Positions 42,625 to 51,413 of a DNA stretch of 64,000 nucleotides are shown here, piece after piece; position 1 is the first letter of the stretch, and each line of letters opens with the position of its first letter. The translations under genes were made by a program, and so were the position numbers. Under the pieces are notes generated by a model. That model did no database searches, was not told the origin of the DNA, and saw only the letters and a program-made list of their open reading frames with translations. The DNA is from Gloeobacter violaceus PCC 7421 (GTDB lineage Bacteria > Cyanobacteriota > Cyanobacteriia > Gloeobacterales > Gloeobacteraceae): assembly GCF_000011385.1 (NCBI RefSeq), contig NC_005125.1:1-64000 (forward strand), written 5' to 3'.

Positions 42625-42832
42625 TTCGACTCCATTGAGACCCGACCCGCACCCGCTGCACCTGTGCACCCGGACAGATGCAGCGGGTACTGTCGCAAAA
42701 AATACGAAAAAGTGGACCGGATTCCCCAAAAGGGCTTGACAGACCCGCGAAGTGTCTCTAAGTTAAGAATTATTGCATCTGTTAAGCTTTTTAACTCGCC
42801 CCATATCTTGCACTCACGCCAGGAGCAACCTT

Positions 42833-42976
42833 ATGAAACCCTTGGAAAGTCGATCCTTCGACGTGCAGGAACTCAAGCAATACTTCTTCGGCGATATCCA
42901 GCCGGTGGAGGAGTTCGATGTGGACGCGATGCGCCGGCGCTTCGAGGAATTGCTGAGCCTTGATGCGGCCCGCTGA
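42833..42976 (+). CDS. Small acidic protein of unknown function
   Basis: 47-residue protein with an AGGAG ribosome site and a possible promoter (TTGACA at 42736-42741). It contains FDVQELKQYFFGDIQPVEEF and then a helix-forming VDAMRRRFEELL. No cysteine, signal or membrane segment. It lies 65 bases before purB on the same strand. I do not recognise it. Confidence 0.6.
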   Translation: MKPLESRSFDVQELKQYFFGDIQPVEEFDVDAMRRRFEELLSLDAAR

Positions 42977-43041
42977 GTCTGTCCGGTCTGCGGCAACCTC
43001 TTGGTACAATGTGAGGCTGTCGCCTTTGGACGGAACAGACT

Positions 43042-44337
43042 GTGATCGAGCGCTATACCCTGCCCGAGATGGGCGCTCTGTGGACTGAGGAGCAGAAGTA
43101 TCGCAACTGGTTAAAGGTAGAACTGGCCGCCTGCGAGGCAATGGTGGAGTTGGGTGAGATTCCGCAGGGGGCGTGGCAGGAGATCCGCACCAAGGCCGGC
43201 TTCGACGTCGGGCGCATCGCTGAATTGGAAGCCGAAGTGCGCCACGATGTGATCGCGTTTTTGACGAGTGTCAACGAGCATGTCGGCCCGGCAGGAAGAT
43301 TCATCCACCTGGGGCTCACCAGTTCGGACGTACTCGATACGGCCCTGGCGCTGCAGCTGGTGCAGACGCTCGATGTCCTTGCTCTAAGACTGGAGGAACT
43401 GATCGCCGCCACGCGCGCAAAGGCGCGCGAGCACCGAGACACCGTGATGATCGGCCGCACCCACGGCATCCACGCCGAGCCCATCACCTTCGGCTTCAAG
43501 CTCGCGGGTTGGCTTGCAGAACTCGCCCGCCACGCCGAGCGCCTGCGCGCCCTCAGACCGCGTCTGGCAGCGGGCAAGCTCTCCGGAGCGGTGGGCACCT
43601 ATGCCAATCTCGATCCGCGCGTCGAAGCGCGCGCCTGCGAGCTATTGGGTTTGGTTCCCGACACCGCCTCCACCCAGGTGATCAGCCGCGACCGCCACGC
43701 CGAATTTGTGCAGGCCCTGGCGCTGACGGCCGGGTCGATCGAACGCTTTGCCGTCGAGATCCGCAACTTGCAGCGCACCGACGTGCTCGAAGTGGAGGAA
43801 TACTTCGCCGCGGGCCAGAAAGGTTCCTCGGCCATGCCCCACAAGCGCAATCCGATCGCCTCCGAGCAACTGACCGGGCTGGCGCGCATCGTGCGCTCCA
43901 ACGCCACGGCGGCCCTGGAGAATATGGCCCTCTGGCACGAGCGCGACATCTCCCACTCGTCTGTGGAACGGGTGATTCTACCGGACAGTGCGATCCTCGT
44001 GCACTACATGCTCGTCAAATTCACCGCTCTGGTCGAAAAGCTTGCGGTCTACCCCGAGAACATGGCACGCAACCTGCATCGCTATGGCGGCGTCGTCTTC
44101 AGCCAACGGGTGCTCCTGGCACTGGTAGCAAAAGGTCTCACCCGCGAGGAAGCCTACCGCATCGTACAGACCAACGCTCACAAAGCCTGGAACCGCGAGG
44201 GAGGCGATTTTCGAGCCCTGATCGAGGCCGATCCTGAGGTGCAGATCCTCCTGGCCCCGGCCGAATTGGCAGCCTGCTTCGAGCCGAGGCACCACCTGAA
44301 GCACTTGGATACCATCTTTGCCCGGCTGGAAATCTAG
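43042..44337 (+). CDS. purB: Adenylosuccinate lyase
   Basis: Fumarase/aspartase superfamily enzyme of 431 residues. Motifs: HVGPAGRFIHLGLTSSDVLDTA, RTHGIHAEP, and the signature loop GSSAMPHKRNP containing the catalytic Ser. It cleaves SAICAR and adenylosuccinate in purine synthesis. The start is GTG at 43042. Length is standard for the bacterial short form. Confidence 0.96.
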   Translation: MIERYTLPEMGALWTEEQKYRNWLKVELAACEAMVELGEIPQGAWQEIRTKAGFDVGRIAELEAEVRHDVIAFLTSVNEHVGPAGRFIHLGLTSSDVLDTALALQLVQTLDVLALRLEELIAATRAKAREHRDTVMIGRTHGIHAEPITFGFKLAGWLAELARHAERLRALRPRLAAGKLSGAVGTYANLDPRVEARACELLGLVPDTASTQVISRDRHAEFVQALALTAGSIERFAVEIRNLQRTDVLEVEEYFAAGQKGSSAMPHKRNPIASEQLTGLARIVRSNATAALENMALWHERDISHSSVERVILPDSAILVHYMLVKFTALVEKLAVYPENMARNLHRYGGVVFSQRVLLALVAKGLTREEAYRIVQTNAHKAWNREGGDFRALIEADPEVQILLAPAELAACFEPRHHLKHLDTIFARLEI

Positions 44338-44493
44338 AGAATCGGTCAGAACCCGTAGTTGACGGTAGAAGCTGCATCCTCGACTAACGATCGATTTTCG
44401 TCGGCAACTCGGCCGGATCCGCGTCCGGCCACAGAGCACAGCGCATCCGCAGCCACTCGCATCGGCCGGCCGGGTGCACAGAACGGACGCCCA

Positions 44494-44904
44494 TCAGCCG
44501 GGATATTCGGCGCTTCGGGCGGCAGTCGCGCCGCACAGGAGGTTCAGCTTTTCGCCGAGGGCGGTGGGCACGTGCCGGGCCACCTGAATACTGCTGCGGC
44601 TCCAGCTCCACGGCCAACCCCAGACGAACAAATTGCCCTCAATGACCTCGAAGCGGCCGCTGCGCTGGATCTTGCCGGGGGGACGGCGGGTGTGAAAATC
44701 TTTGCCGTCCAAGATGGCGTTGATAGCCTCGATGAGCCAGACCGTCAGCGCCCAGGAGTCGGTCTGAACCACAGCAATACCCGTACGGGGCACAACCTGC
44801 GAGGTCGTGCCGACGCTCAGGGGCCAATCGCGGTGAGCAGCAAGGTAAACCATCTGAGGTCTGCGCTCCCCCAACGTCGCTCGGCTGAGCAGTTGTTGTG
44901 GCAT
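44494..44904 (-). CDS. Hypothetical protein, uncertain
   Basis: Predicted protein of 136 residues, Trp-rich in its middle (FVWGWPWSWSRSS), with a plausible core SWALTVWLIEAINAILDGKDF. Composition looks more protein-like than the opposite strand. The ribosome site is weak; a Met at 44853 is an alternative start. No family recognised. It may be a diverged or non-functional gene. Confidence 0.4.
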   Translation of the reverse strand: MPQQLLSRATLGERRPQMVYLAAHRDWPLSVGTTSQVVPRTGIAVVQTDSWALTVWLIEAINAILDGKDFHTRRPPGKIQRSGRFEVIEGNLFVWGWPWSWSRSSIQVARHVPTALGEKLNLLCGATAARSAEYPG

Positions 44905-45174
44905 GGCCGTATTTCTGCAGAATGTTACAGAAAGGTAATGGGATAAGTCGCTGACATCAGCTTAAATGCCCATACCCGACGCCACAGAAAAGCTTGCAAA
45001 AAGACATCAATGGGTGAGTATTCACTTCAAGTACTGGCAGGCAGCCCACGGCGATCCGGGCCGGCAGCCCCGCCGCACCCCGCCCGGACACGCAGTACAG
45101 CATTGCTGATCTGAAGGATGGACCCACTGGTAGACTGAATCCACACCGGTTGCTCTCCTGCAGGTGGAACGCCC

Positions 45175-45621
45175 GTGAAACGTCTGCTGTACGAAAATTC
45201 GGTCTCGCACCGGGGCTTTTTGATCGTGCCGTTTCGCTACGGTGCCATGGTCGGTAAGGAGATTTATTCGTACTGGTTGCTTTCTGCCCTCGCCTATCGC
45301 AGTCGCTGGCACCGCACCGAAAATCCCGCCGGTCTTTACTCGTCCACCCTTACGGGCATTGTCGAGATCGCCCATGAGCACCTCGACCGCCACGGCGATA
45401 CGCCGATCGCCGACGATCATTTTGCGCGGCGCTACGTTTACTGCGACAACCTAATTGTCGTCTGCCGGATCGGGGACAGGATTTTTTACGATCACTATCT
45501 GCCGGGCGGCCTCGACAATATTGCCGCCCCGAAGCTGTTTGCCTCAGAGACGCAGTGCCTCGCCTGGATCAAAGCGGGCATCGATCGCCTGCAGGTCAAA
45601 ACCGGCCAGGATAGTTTTTGA
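45175..45621 (+). CDS. Hypothetical protein
   Basis: Protein of 148 residues beginning KRLLYENSVSHRGFLIVPF and containing DNLIVVCRIGDRIFYDHYLPGG and ETQCLAWIKAGID. It appears to be a compact alpha/beta cytoplasmic protein without signal or membrane segment. GTG start. The upstream ORF-free stretch 44905-45174 shows no recognised site. Function unknown. Confidence 0.65.
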   Translation: MKRLLYENSVSHRGFLIVPFRYGAMVGKEIYSYWLLSALAYRSRWHRTENPAGLYSSTLTGIVEIAHEHLDRHGDTPIADDHFARRYVYCDNLIVVCRIGDRIFYDHYLPGGLDNIAAPKLFASETQCLAWIKAGIDRLQVKTGQDSF

Positions 45622-45640
45622 AGACCGGGCTGACCTGCTG

Positions 45641-47422
45641 CTAGCGCGGTCCGCGGATTTGCCATTTTGAGTCGGCGACTGGAGGCAGGGTGGCGGAGAC
45701 GCCCAGGACCGTATCGTTCATCAACCAGACGGCGTTGGCGCCGGTGGCGGTGTTGCGCCAGAGAATATCGGGACGGTTGTCGGCATCGTAGTCGCCCACC
45801 CCGCCGATTTGCCAATCAAGCCCCACGGCCGGCAGTGCGGCGGTGTTTTTCAGAGTGGTCTGATCCATCAGCCAGAGGCTGTTGACCCCCGTGACGGTAT
45901 TGCGCCAGAGAACGTCGGTGCGCCCGTCGAAATCAAAATCGCCGGTGCCGCCGATCTGCCAGGCGAGATCCCCCACCGCCGGCAGGGGCACCGAGGCGAT
46001 GAAGGTCGTGCGATTCATCAACCAGACGGTGTTGGCACCAGTCGAGTGGTTGCGCCAGAGAATATCCGCACTGCCGTCGAAATCAAAATCGCCCGTGCCG
46101 CCAATGTGCCAGCCCAAATCCCCTACCGCAGGCAAAGCGACCGTCGAAGCGAGGACGGTGCCGTTCATCAGCCAGACGGTGTTGGCACCCGTGGCGGTGT
46201 TGCGCCAGAGGATGTCCGCCTTGGTATCGAAATTGAAGTCGCCGGTGCCGACAATCTTCCAGTTCGGGTCGCCGACCGCAGGCAGAGCAATCGCTTGTGC
46301 GCTAAAGGAGGCCGCAGAACCGAGGGTGTCGCTCTGCACTGTCCAGAGGGTGTTGGCGCCCGTCTGGCCGTTGCGCCAGAGGAGATTCGACAAGCCGCCG
46401 CCGCTGAAATGGGCGGGGGGAATCGGCCTGGCGTTGCGCACGACAAAGACGAGATCTTGAAAGTCAAAACTGGTGGTGATCCCTTCGAGCGCTACGACAA
46501 AGGCGTTGAGTTCGACGGTGCCGTCGCTTTTTTTGAGGGGATAGACCCGCATATGGTGCGGCAGGGCGTCGGTGAACGTGTTCAACCCGTCCTCGAGGAA
46601 GACTTCGCGGTTGCCCTGGAAGGGCAAAATGGCATAAAAGCCAAAACTTCCCACTCCCGGATCGAACTCGCGCTTGCCCGTCACCGGCGGGGCAAGGGTT
46701 TGGTGGTTGGCGTCGGCGACGGTGAACAGTTCGCTTTTGGCGGCCGGGTTGCCCGACGGATGATGCCCGACGCGAAAGACGAGCCCCGAGTTGCTTTGGG
46801 GAGCAAAGACCGCCAAAGGCTCGACGGTGACCGGTCCCGAACCGGCTTTGAGAAAGCGCTGAATACTCATTTCCCCACCCAGGGGGACCGACCCCGCCAG
46901 ATCGGTCTCGGCGGGGTCTGGGTCGCCTACATCGACCGCGATCAAGTACGTATCGAAAATCCACTGCAGCGAGGGTTCGAGGTTGCCGCCGATGCCTTTG
47001 GTGCCCAGGCCCTGCAGCGACATCGAGGCCGTGGGAGTGGCCGGGGCATCGGTGGCAATGTCGAGGCGGGCAATGGCCGGTCCGGCCGCCGTCGGGTTAA
47101 AGACGATCCCGACGCTCACGGAGGTGCCGGGTGCGACCGTCGCAGGCAGCGTCGGCTGTGAAGCAATCTGAAATTGACCGGGGGTACCGTCGATGGTGAC
47201 GATGGTAAGACTCTGGATGCTCAAGCCGGTCGAACCGCCGTTGGCGATCGTCACAGTTTGAGGGGTGCTTGCAGTCCCGCCCAACACGTCGTTGACGACC
47301 AGTTGGGCGGGGGTGGCGTTGACAATCGGCTCTGCCCTCAGCGGCCCGTTCCAGCAAAGCGCAGATCCCCCCGCCCATGCCAGGGCAATCGCAGCGAGCC
47401 GAACCGATTTGATTAAATGCAC
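45641..47422 (-). CDS. Secreted FG-GAP/DUF4114 protein, copy A
   Basis: Protein of 593 residues: signal peptide (about 1-30), an ASH-like beta domain (choice-of-anchor type, about 35-130; for example NGGSTGLSIQSLTI), a DUF4114-like domain (about 215-345, with FGFYAILPF and SFDFQDLVFVVRNARP) and five FG-GAP-like repeats (about 350-590), each with a DILWRN-TGANTVWLMN core. Such repeats form Ca-binding beta-propellers in adhesion-type proteins. GTG start. The paralogue at 47532 lies directly upstream on the same strand. Probably exported or cell-surface. Confidence 0.82.
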   Translation of the reverse strand: MHLIKSVRLAAIALAWAGGSALCWNGPLRAEPIVNATPAQLVVNDVLGGTASTPQTVTIANGGSTGLSIQSLTIVTIDGTPGQFQIASQPTLPATVAPGTSVSVGIVFNPTAAGPAIARLDIATDAPATPTASMSLQGLGTKGIGGNLEPSLQWIFDTYLIAVDVGDPDPAETDLAGSVPLGGEMSIQRFLKAGSGPVTVEPLAVFAPQSNSGLVFRVGHHPSGNPAAKSELFTVADANHQTLAPPVTGKREFDPGVGSFGFYAILPFQGNREVFLEDGLNTFTDALPHHMRVYPLKKSDGTVELNAFVVALEGITTSFDFQDLVFVVRNARPIPPAHFSGGGLSNLLWRNGQTGANTLWTVQSDTLGSAASFSAQAIALPAVGDPNWKIVGTGDFNFDTKADILWRNTATGANTVWLMNGTVLASTVALPAVGDLGWHIGGTGDFDFDGSADILWRNHSTGANTVWLMNRTTFIASVPLPAVGDLAWQIGGTGDFDFDGRTDVLWRNTVTGVNSLWLMDQTTLKNTAALPAVGLDWQIGGVGDYDADNRPDILWRNTATGANAVWLMNDTVLGVSATLPPVADSKWQIRGPR

Positions 47423-47531
47423 AGGCCGATTCCAAGAAATGTTACCCGTTCTATGGGCAGTCTTCCAGGATTAGTGCCCGTTGGCAAGGTCCACAAGGGG
47501 ACGGGGCCACCCAAGTGGCCCCGTCCCAGCG

Positions 47532-49289
47532 CTAGCGGGGGCCGCGGATCTGCCAGTTGAGATCCTCCAGGGCAGGGATTGCCACCGAAGAACTCAGCGT
47601 CGTCCCGTTCATCCTCCAGATGCTGTTGACGCCGGTGGTCTGGTTGTGCCAGAGAATGTCCGGTTTGTTGTCGGAGTTGTAGTCTCCCACCCCGCCGATC
47701 AGCCAACCCGGATCGCTCACTGAGGCAATGGCCACGGCGGCCCCAAAGGTGGTGCCGCTCATCCTCCAGACGGTGTTGGCGCCGGTGGTCTGGTTGCGCC
47801 AGAGAATGTCCGGCCGACTGTCGCCGGTAAAATCGCCCGCTCCGACAATTTGCCAGCCCAGGTCCGCCACCGCCGGCAGGGCTACGGAGGAGACGAAGGC
47901 GCTGCCGTTCATCAGCCAGACGCTGTTGGCACCGGTGACTTTGTTGCGCCAGAGGATATCCACTTTGCCGTCGAAGTTCAAATCGCCCGTCCCGGCTATC
48001 TGCCAGTTCAGATCGCCCACCGACGCCAGGACTACGGAGGAGACGAAGGCGGTGCCGTTCATCAGCCAGACGCTATTGGCGCCGGTGGCTTTGTTGCGCC
48101 AGAGGATATCCACTTTGCCGTCGAAGTTCAAATCGGGGGTACCGACGATTTCCCAGTTGGCATCACCAACAGGTGCGACAGGGAAAGCCTCCAGAAAAGC
48201 CGCGTCGTTCATCTGCCAGACGGTATTTTCCCCCGTCACCGGGTTGCGCAAAAGAATGTCCGACTTGCCGACGTTGCCGTAGAAATCACCTGGGGGCACG
48301 GGTTTGACATTGCGCACGATCAAGACGAGGTCTTGAAAGTCGAAGTTGATAGTAGTCTCCTCGATAGACACCACATAAGCGTTCGGCTCGCGCGTGCCGT
48401 CGGATTTTTTGAGAGGGTAGATGCGCGTCTGGTGCGGGATAGCCCCTGAAAACGTGTTCAGACGCTCTTCGCTGTAGACCGTCCGATTAGAAAGAAACGG
48501 CCAGACTGAGTAGAGACCGAAGCTGTTGTTTCCCGGATCGAAGCTCAAGGTGCCGGTGGTGGCCGGGGCGAGCGATTGGTAGTTTGCGTTGGGTACGGTA
48601 AACAGCTGGGTCTTGGCGTTGGGGTTGCCGGCGGTGTAGTAGCCGAGGCTCACCACATAGCCGGGGGCACCCTGACCGCTGAATACCGCGAGCGCCTCGA
48701 CGGTGACCGGGGAAGAACTGGCCTTGCGAAACTGCGGCGGGCTGATTTCTTCACCCAGCGGCACCGTGGCTGGCAGTGCATCGGTGGCCGGATTGGTATC
48801 CCCGACGTTGACGGGAATCAAATAAGTGTCGAGGACCCACTGCAGCGACGGCTCTTTGCCGGTGCCGATACCTAGGGTACCCAGACCCTGCAGCGAGACG
48901 GAAACCGAAGCGTTGTTGGCGGCATCGCTGGTCAAACCCAGCCGGGCGATCACCGGCCCGGCCACCGTCGGGTTGAAGACGACCCCCACGGTGGTCGAGG
49001 CCCCGGGTGTCAATACGAGCGGCAGGGGTTGAGCGGGAGTGAGCTGAAACTGGGTCTCCTCGCCGCCGCTGACGCCAGTGAGCGTCAGACCGGAGAGGTT
49101 CAAAGCGGCATTGCCGTTGTTGGTGATCGTGACATTGCGGGGGGTGCCGGGCGCACCTCCAATAATGTCGTTGGTCACGACGCGGGTGGAGCCGAACGCG
49201 ACATTCGCCTGGGCGGCGACGGGGGAGGCTGGGGCCAGATTCAGCGCCAGTACAGCCAGAGGGACGATTGCAGGAAGGTTGCGCAGCAT
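47532..49289 (-). CDS. Secreted FG-GAP/DUF4114 protein, copy B
   Basis: Protein of 585 residues with the same domain order as copy A: signal peptide (about 1-27), ASH-like domain, DUF4114-like domain (FDFQDLVLIVRNVKPVPP) and five repeats with DILWRN-TGANSVWLMN cores spaced 50 residues apart. Two adjacent repeats are nearly identical in DNA, showing recent internal duplication. GGAAG precedes the ATG at 49289. It lies 109 bases upstream of copy A. Confidence 0.82.
   Translation of the reverse strand: MLRNLPAIVPLAVLALNLAPASPVAAQANVAFGSTRVVTNDIIGGAPGTPRNVTITNNGNAALNLSGLTLTGVSGGEETQFQLTPAQPLPLVLTPGASTTVGVVFNPTVAGPVIARLGLTSDAANNASVSVSLQGLGTLGIGTGKEPSLQWVLDTYLIPVNVGDTNPATDALPATVPLGEEISPPQFRKASSSPVTVEALAVFSGQGAPGYVVSLGYYTAGNPNAKTQLFTVPNANYQSLAPATTGTLSFDPGNNSFGLYSVWPFLSNRTVYSEERLNTFSGAIPHQTRIYPLKKSDGTREPNAYVVSIEETTINFDFQDLVLIVRNVKPVPPGDFYGNVGKSDILLRNPVTGENTVWQMNDAAFLEAFPVAPVGDANWEIVGTPDLNFDGKVDILWRNKATGANSVWLMNGTAFVSSVVLASVGDLNWQIAGTGDLNFDGKVDILWRNKVTGANSVWLMNGSAFVSSVALPAVADLGWQIVGAGDFTGDSRPDILWRNQTTGANTVWRMSGTTFGAAVAIASVSDPGWLIGGVGDYNSDNKPDILWHNQTTGVNSIWRMNGTTLSSSVAIPALEDLNWQIRGPR
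47881..48130 (-). repeat. Recently duplicated 150-bp FG-GAP unit
   Basis: Within copy B two adjacent 150-base units (start points 47881 and about 48031) share about 100 bases with only a few differences. One 50-residue propeller blade has been copied. Other blades in copies A and B are more diverged. Confidence 0.75.
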
Positions 49290-49483
49290 AGTCGATCTTC
49301 CGGGAAAAAGTGAAATGTGCTACAAAAATCGTTCCAGTTTTCACCTTTTTGAACAAGGGTGAAAAAGCCAATCGCTGTGCAGATTACTCGCAGATTTTCT
49401 GCGCAATTCACTGAGTCGCGCTTCGAGCATGTTGCCGGGAGAACAGTTATGGCATACGTTGAACGGGAAGACATCCGACGACT

Positions 49484-49807
49484 ATGGCCTCCGAAGTACG
49501 TCCAAGCCTGCCCACCAGCCCGACGGGCACTACCCACACCCACGATCCCGTTCACACCAAGGTGCTGCTCGACCGACTGGCGCGCATTGAGGGCCACGTG
49601 CGGGGCATCGGAAACATGGTGCGCGAGGATCGGCCCTGCCCGGACGTGCTGGTGCAGATCTCGGCGGTGCGCGCCGCCCTCAATCAGGTGGCCAAACTCG
49701 TTTTGAAAGAACACCTGAGCGACTGCGTCGTGCACGCGGTCGAAAACGGGGGTGCGCACGAAGAAATCCAGGCGCTCAATCAGGCCATCGACCGCTACAT
49801 CGACTGA
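49484..49807 (+). CDS. CsoR/RcnR-family metal-responsive repressor
   Basis: Protein of 107 residues in the all-helical CsoR/RcnR/FrmR fold: LLDRLARIEGHVRGIGNMV, then Cys in DRPCPDVLVQ, then KEHLSDCVV giving His and a second Cys. The Cys-His-Cys set fits copper-type CsoR. An N-terminal tail THTHDPVH with extra His could add a ligand. No copper exporter is adjacent, so its target is elsewhere. The start could also be an upstream codon; ATG 49484 gives the normal length. Confidence 0.85.
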   Translation: MASEVRPSLPTSPTGTTHTHDPVHTKVLLDRLARIEGHVRGIGNMVREDRPCPDVLVQISAVRAALNQVAKLVLKEHLSDCVVHAVENGGAHEEIQALNQAIDRYID

Positions 49808-49831
49808 GGACAGTGCCCGCGCAACGCCAAA

Positions 49832-49859
49832 GGAGCCTGCACGCATGCGTGCAGGCTCC
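49832..49859. terminator. 28-base perfect palindrome between convergent genes
   Basis: A perfect 28-base palindrome centred on GCATGC (49842-49847), with arms starting GGAGCC and ending GGCTCC. It separates the CsoR gene (stop 49807) from the minus-strand gene ending at 49883. As RNA it forms a 12-pair GC-rich hairpin in either direction. No T-run follows, so termination efficiency is uncertain; it could also be an operator. Confidence 0.6.
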
Positions 49860-49882
49860 AACGTACGGCCAATTTGAGGTGC

Positions 49883-50044
49883 TTAGCCCTGCGTGCGCAG
49901 CTTGTCGGCTCCGAGCTTTTTGACCCAACCCGGCGTCTCGGCACCTTCCCAGCCTACCGGCCGCTTGGAGGCATACCAGGCCACCGAACCGATTACAACA
50001 CAGGCGGCAAATCCTACACCGATCAAGCTCAAGTACAGCAGCAT
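49883..50044 (-). CDS. Small single-helix membrane protein
   Basis: 53-residue protein with one N-terminal membrane helix (LYLSLIGVGFAACVVIGSVAWY) followed by a polar tail, KRPVGWEGAETPGWVKKLG. Ribosome site AAAGGA lies seven bases before the ATG, and a good promoter sits upstream (50086-50114). It resembles photosystem or thylakoid accessory small proteins in architecture, but I cannot assign one. It is divergent from the OCP gene. Confidence 0.7.
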   Translation of the reverse strand: MLLYLSLIGVGFAACVVIGSVAWYASKRPVGWEGAETPGWVKKLGADKLRTQG

Positions 50045-50392
50045 GGCGCGTCCTTTGCTAAGCAGTCTTAAATGTTTCTACACAAAACTTAACATTAATA
50101 GGCAAAACTGTCAACCGAAGTGGAATCAAGGCCGATTTTAACGAAGTTTTGTAAAGTAAAGCAAAGAAAAATTCCGCATCTTCTGGCTGCTCCGCGCAAG
50201 AGTGGTTATACGATGATGACAGGTGCGGTTGTGCGCCTCTCCCGAGCGAGCAGCCCCTTGTCGGGCATGCATCTTTTTTTTCGCTCCCCTGTTTAGCTGC
50301 AGGAGCAGCCGTTGCCGGCTGTCCTCCTTTGTTTTGGTGCGCTCTGTCTAGATATTGCAACTTCAATCCCGAATCACTCCGGAGGTTCTTCC
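50045..50392. other. Divergent intergenic region before OCP
   Basis: 348 bases without a gene between the small membrane protein (minus) and ocp (plus). It contains a clear minus-strand promoter (listed separately), an AT-rich stretch at 50060-50180, and GGAGG before the ocp ATG. No certain ocp promoter was found. Confidence 0.5.
50086..50114 (-). promoter_or_regulatory. Sigma70 promoter of the small membrane protein gene
   Basis: On the minus strand, TTGACA (50114-50109), a 17-base spacer, then TAAGTT (50091-50086). It lies about 42 bases before the start codon at 50044. Confidence 0.6.
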
Positions 50393-51367
50393 ATGGCGTT
50401 TACCCTTGAATCGGCCCAGGCGATATTTGCCGAGACCGGCAAGCCCAGCCCCATTCCGGGCATCCTGGCCGATTTCAACCGGCTCAGCCTTGAAGATCGG
50501 CTCGCGTTGCTCTGGTACGCTTACACCGAGACCGGGCGCACGATCACCCGTGCCGCCCTGGGTGCGGCGAGCATGGCCCTAGTCGAAGGCATGCTCGACC
50601 AGATCAAGCAGATGCCCCCCGCCGAGCAGACGCGGGTGATGTTCGACCTTGCCCGCCGGGCCGACACACCCATCAGCCGCTCCTACGGCTACTTCAGCGT
50701 CAACACCAAACTGGGATTTTGGTACCAGCTGGCCGAGTGGATGGCCCAGGGGACTGTTGCCCCCATCCCGGCCAACTACCAAATGTCCACCGACGCGCAG
50801 CTGTTGTTCGAGAGCATCAAAAACCTGGACGGCGGCCAGCAGATCCAGGTACTGCGCGACATCGTGCTCAACATGGGCTTCGACCCGTCGGTCGTTCCCG
50901 ATGAGGCTCCGGAGGCGGAGGATTTCCAGTTCGAGCGCACCGAGCCCGTTTCCACCGAGCGCATCGATGTCAAAGGGGTGGATGACCCGACGCCCCTCAG
51001 GTACTTCGAGGCGATGAACAGCGACAACTTCGAGGCGGCTGTCGCCCTGTTCGAGCCCGAGGGCGCCCTGCAGCCGCCCTTTCAAAAGCCGATCGTCGGC
51101 CGCGAGGCGATTGCCGCCTACATGCGCGAGGAGGCCCAGGGGCTCACGATGAAGCCGATCGAAGGCATCACCGAAGTGCTGCCGGACGGCTCCAAAAAGC
51201 TCAAGGTGACCGGCAAAGTCCAGACCCCGTGGTTCGGCGTCAACGTGGCGATGAATATCGCCTGGCGCTTCGCCCTCAATCCGAAGGGCGAGATCTTCTT
51301 CGTGGCCATCGACATGCTCGCTTCGCCCGAGGAACTGGTCAATCTGCGCCCTCCCAGCTACCGGTAA
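50393..51367 (+). CDS. ocp: Orange carotenoid protein
   Basis: Full-length OCP of 324 residues: N-terminal helical carotenoid domain (about 1-165), linker, C-terminal NTF2-like domain (about 195-315). It binds a ketocarotenoid and, on blue-green light, quenches phycobilisome energy. The carotenoid contacts are intact: Trp41, Tyr44 and Trp110 in the N-terminal half, and Tyr204 and Trp291 in the C-terminal half (equivalents of Tyr201 and Trp288). The salt-bridge Arg155 is also present. No fluorescence recovery protein gene lies nearby. The ATG at 50393 follows GGAGG. Confidence 0.96.
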   Translation: MAFTLESAQAIFAETGKPSPIPGILADFNRLSLEDRLALLWYAYTETGRTITRAALGAASMALVEGMLDQIKQMPPAEQTRVMFDLARRADTPISRSYGYFSVNTKLGFWYQLAEWMAQGTVAPIPANYQMSTDAQLLFESIKNLDGGQQIQVLRDIVLNMGFDPSVVPDEAPEAEDFQFERTEPVSTERIDVKGVDDPTPLRYFEAMNSDNFEAAVALFEPEGALQPPFQKPIVGREAIAAYMREEAQGLTMKPIEGITEVLPDGSKKLKVTGKVQTPWFGVNVAMNIAWRFALNPKGEIFFVAIDMLASPEELVNLRPPSYR

Positions 51368-51373
51368 ATTCAG

Positions 51374-51413
51374 GTGTCGGGTGTCAGAGCGCGCTCCGAC
51401 ACCCGACACTTTT
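51374..51413. terminator. Strong terminator after ocp
   Basis: GTGTCGGGTGTC (51374-51385) pairs with GACACCCGACAC (51398-51409), with a further GAGC/GCTC inside, and TTTT follows. It is the 3' end of ocp and, read the other way, of the convergent ABC permease gene. Confidence 0.85.

Noticed and set aside
44359-44946. 195-codon plus-strand frame after purB
   Set aside because: Low-complexity translation with no ribosome site; the opposite strand is more protein-like, though also uncertain.
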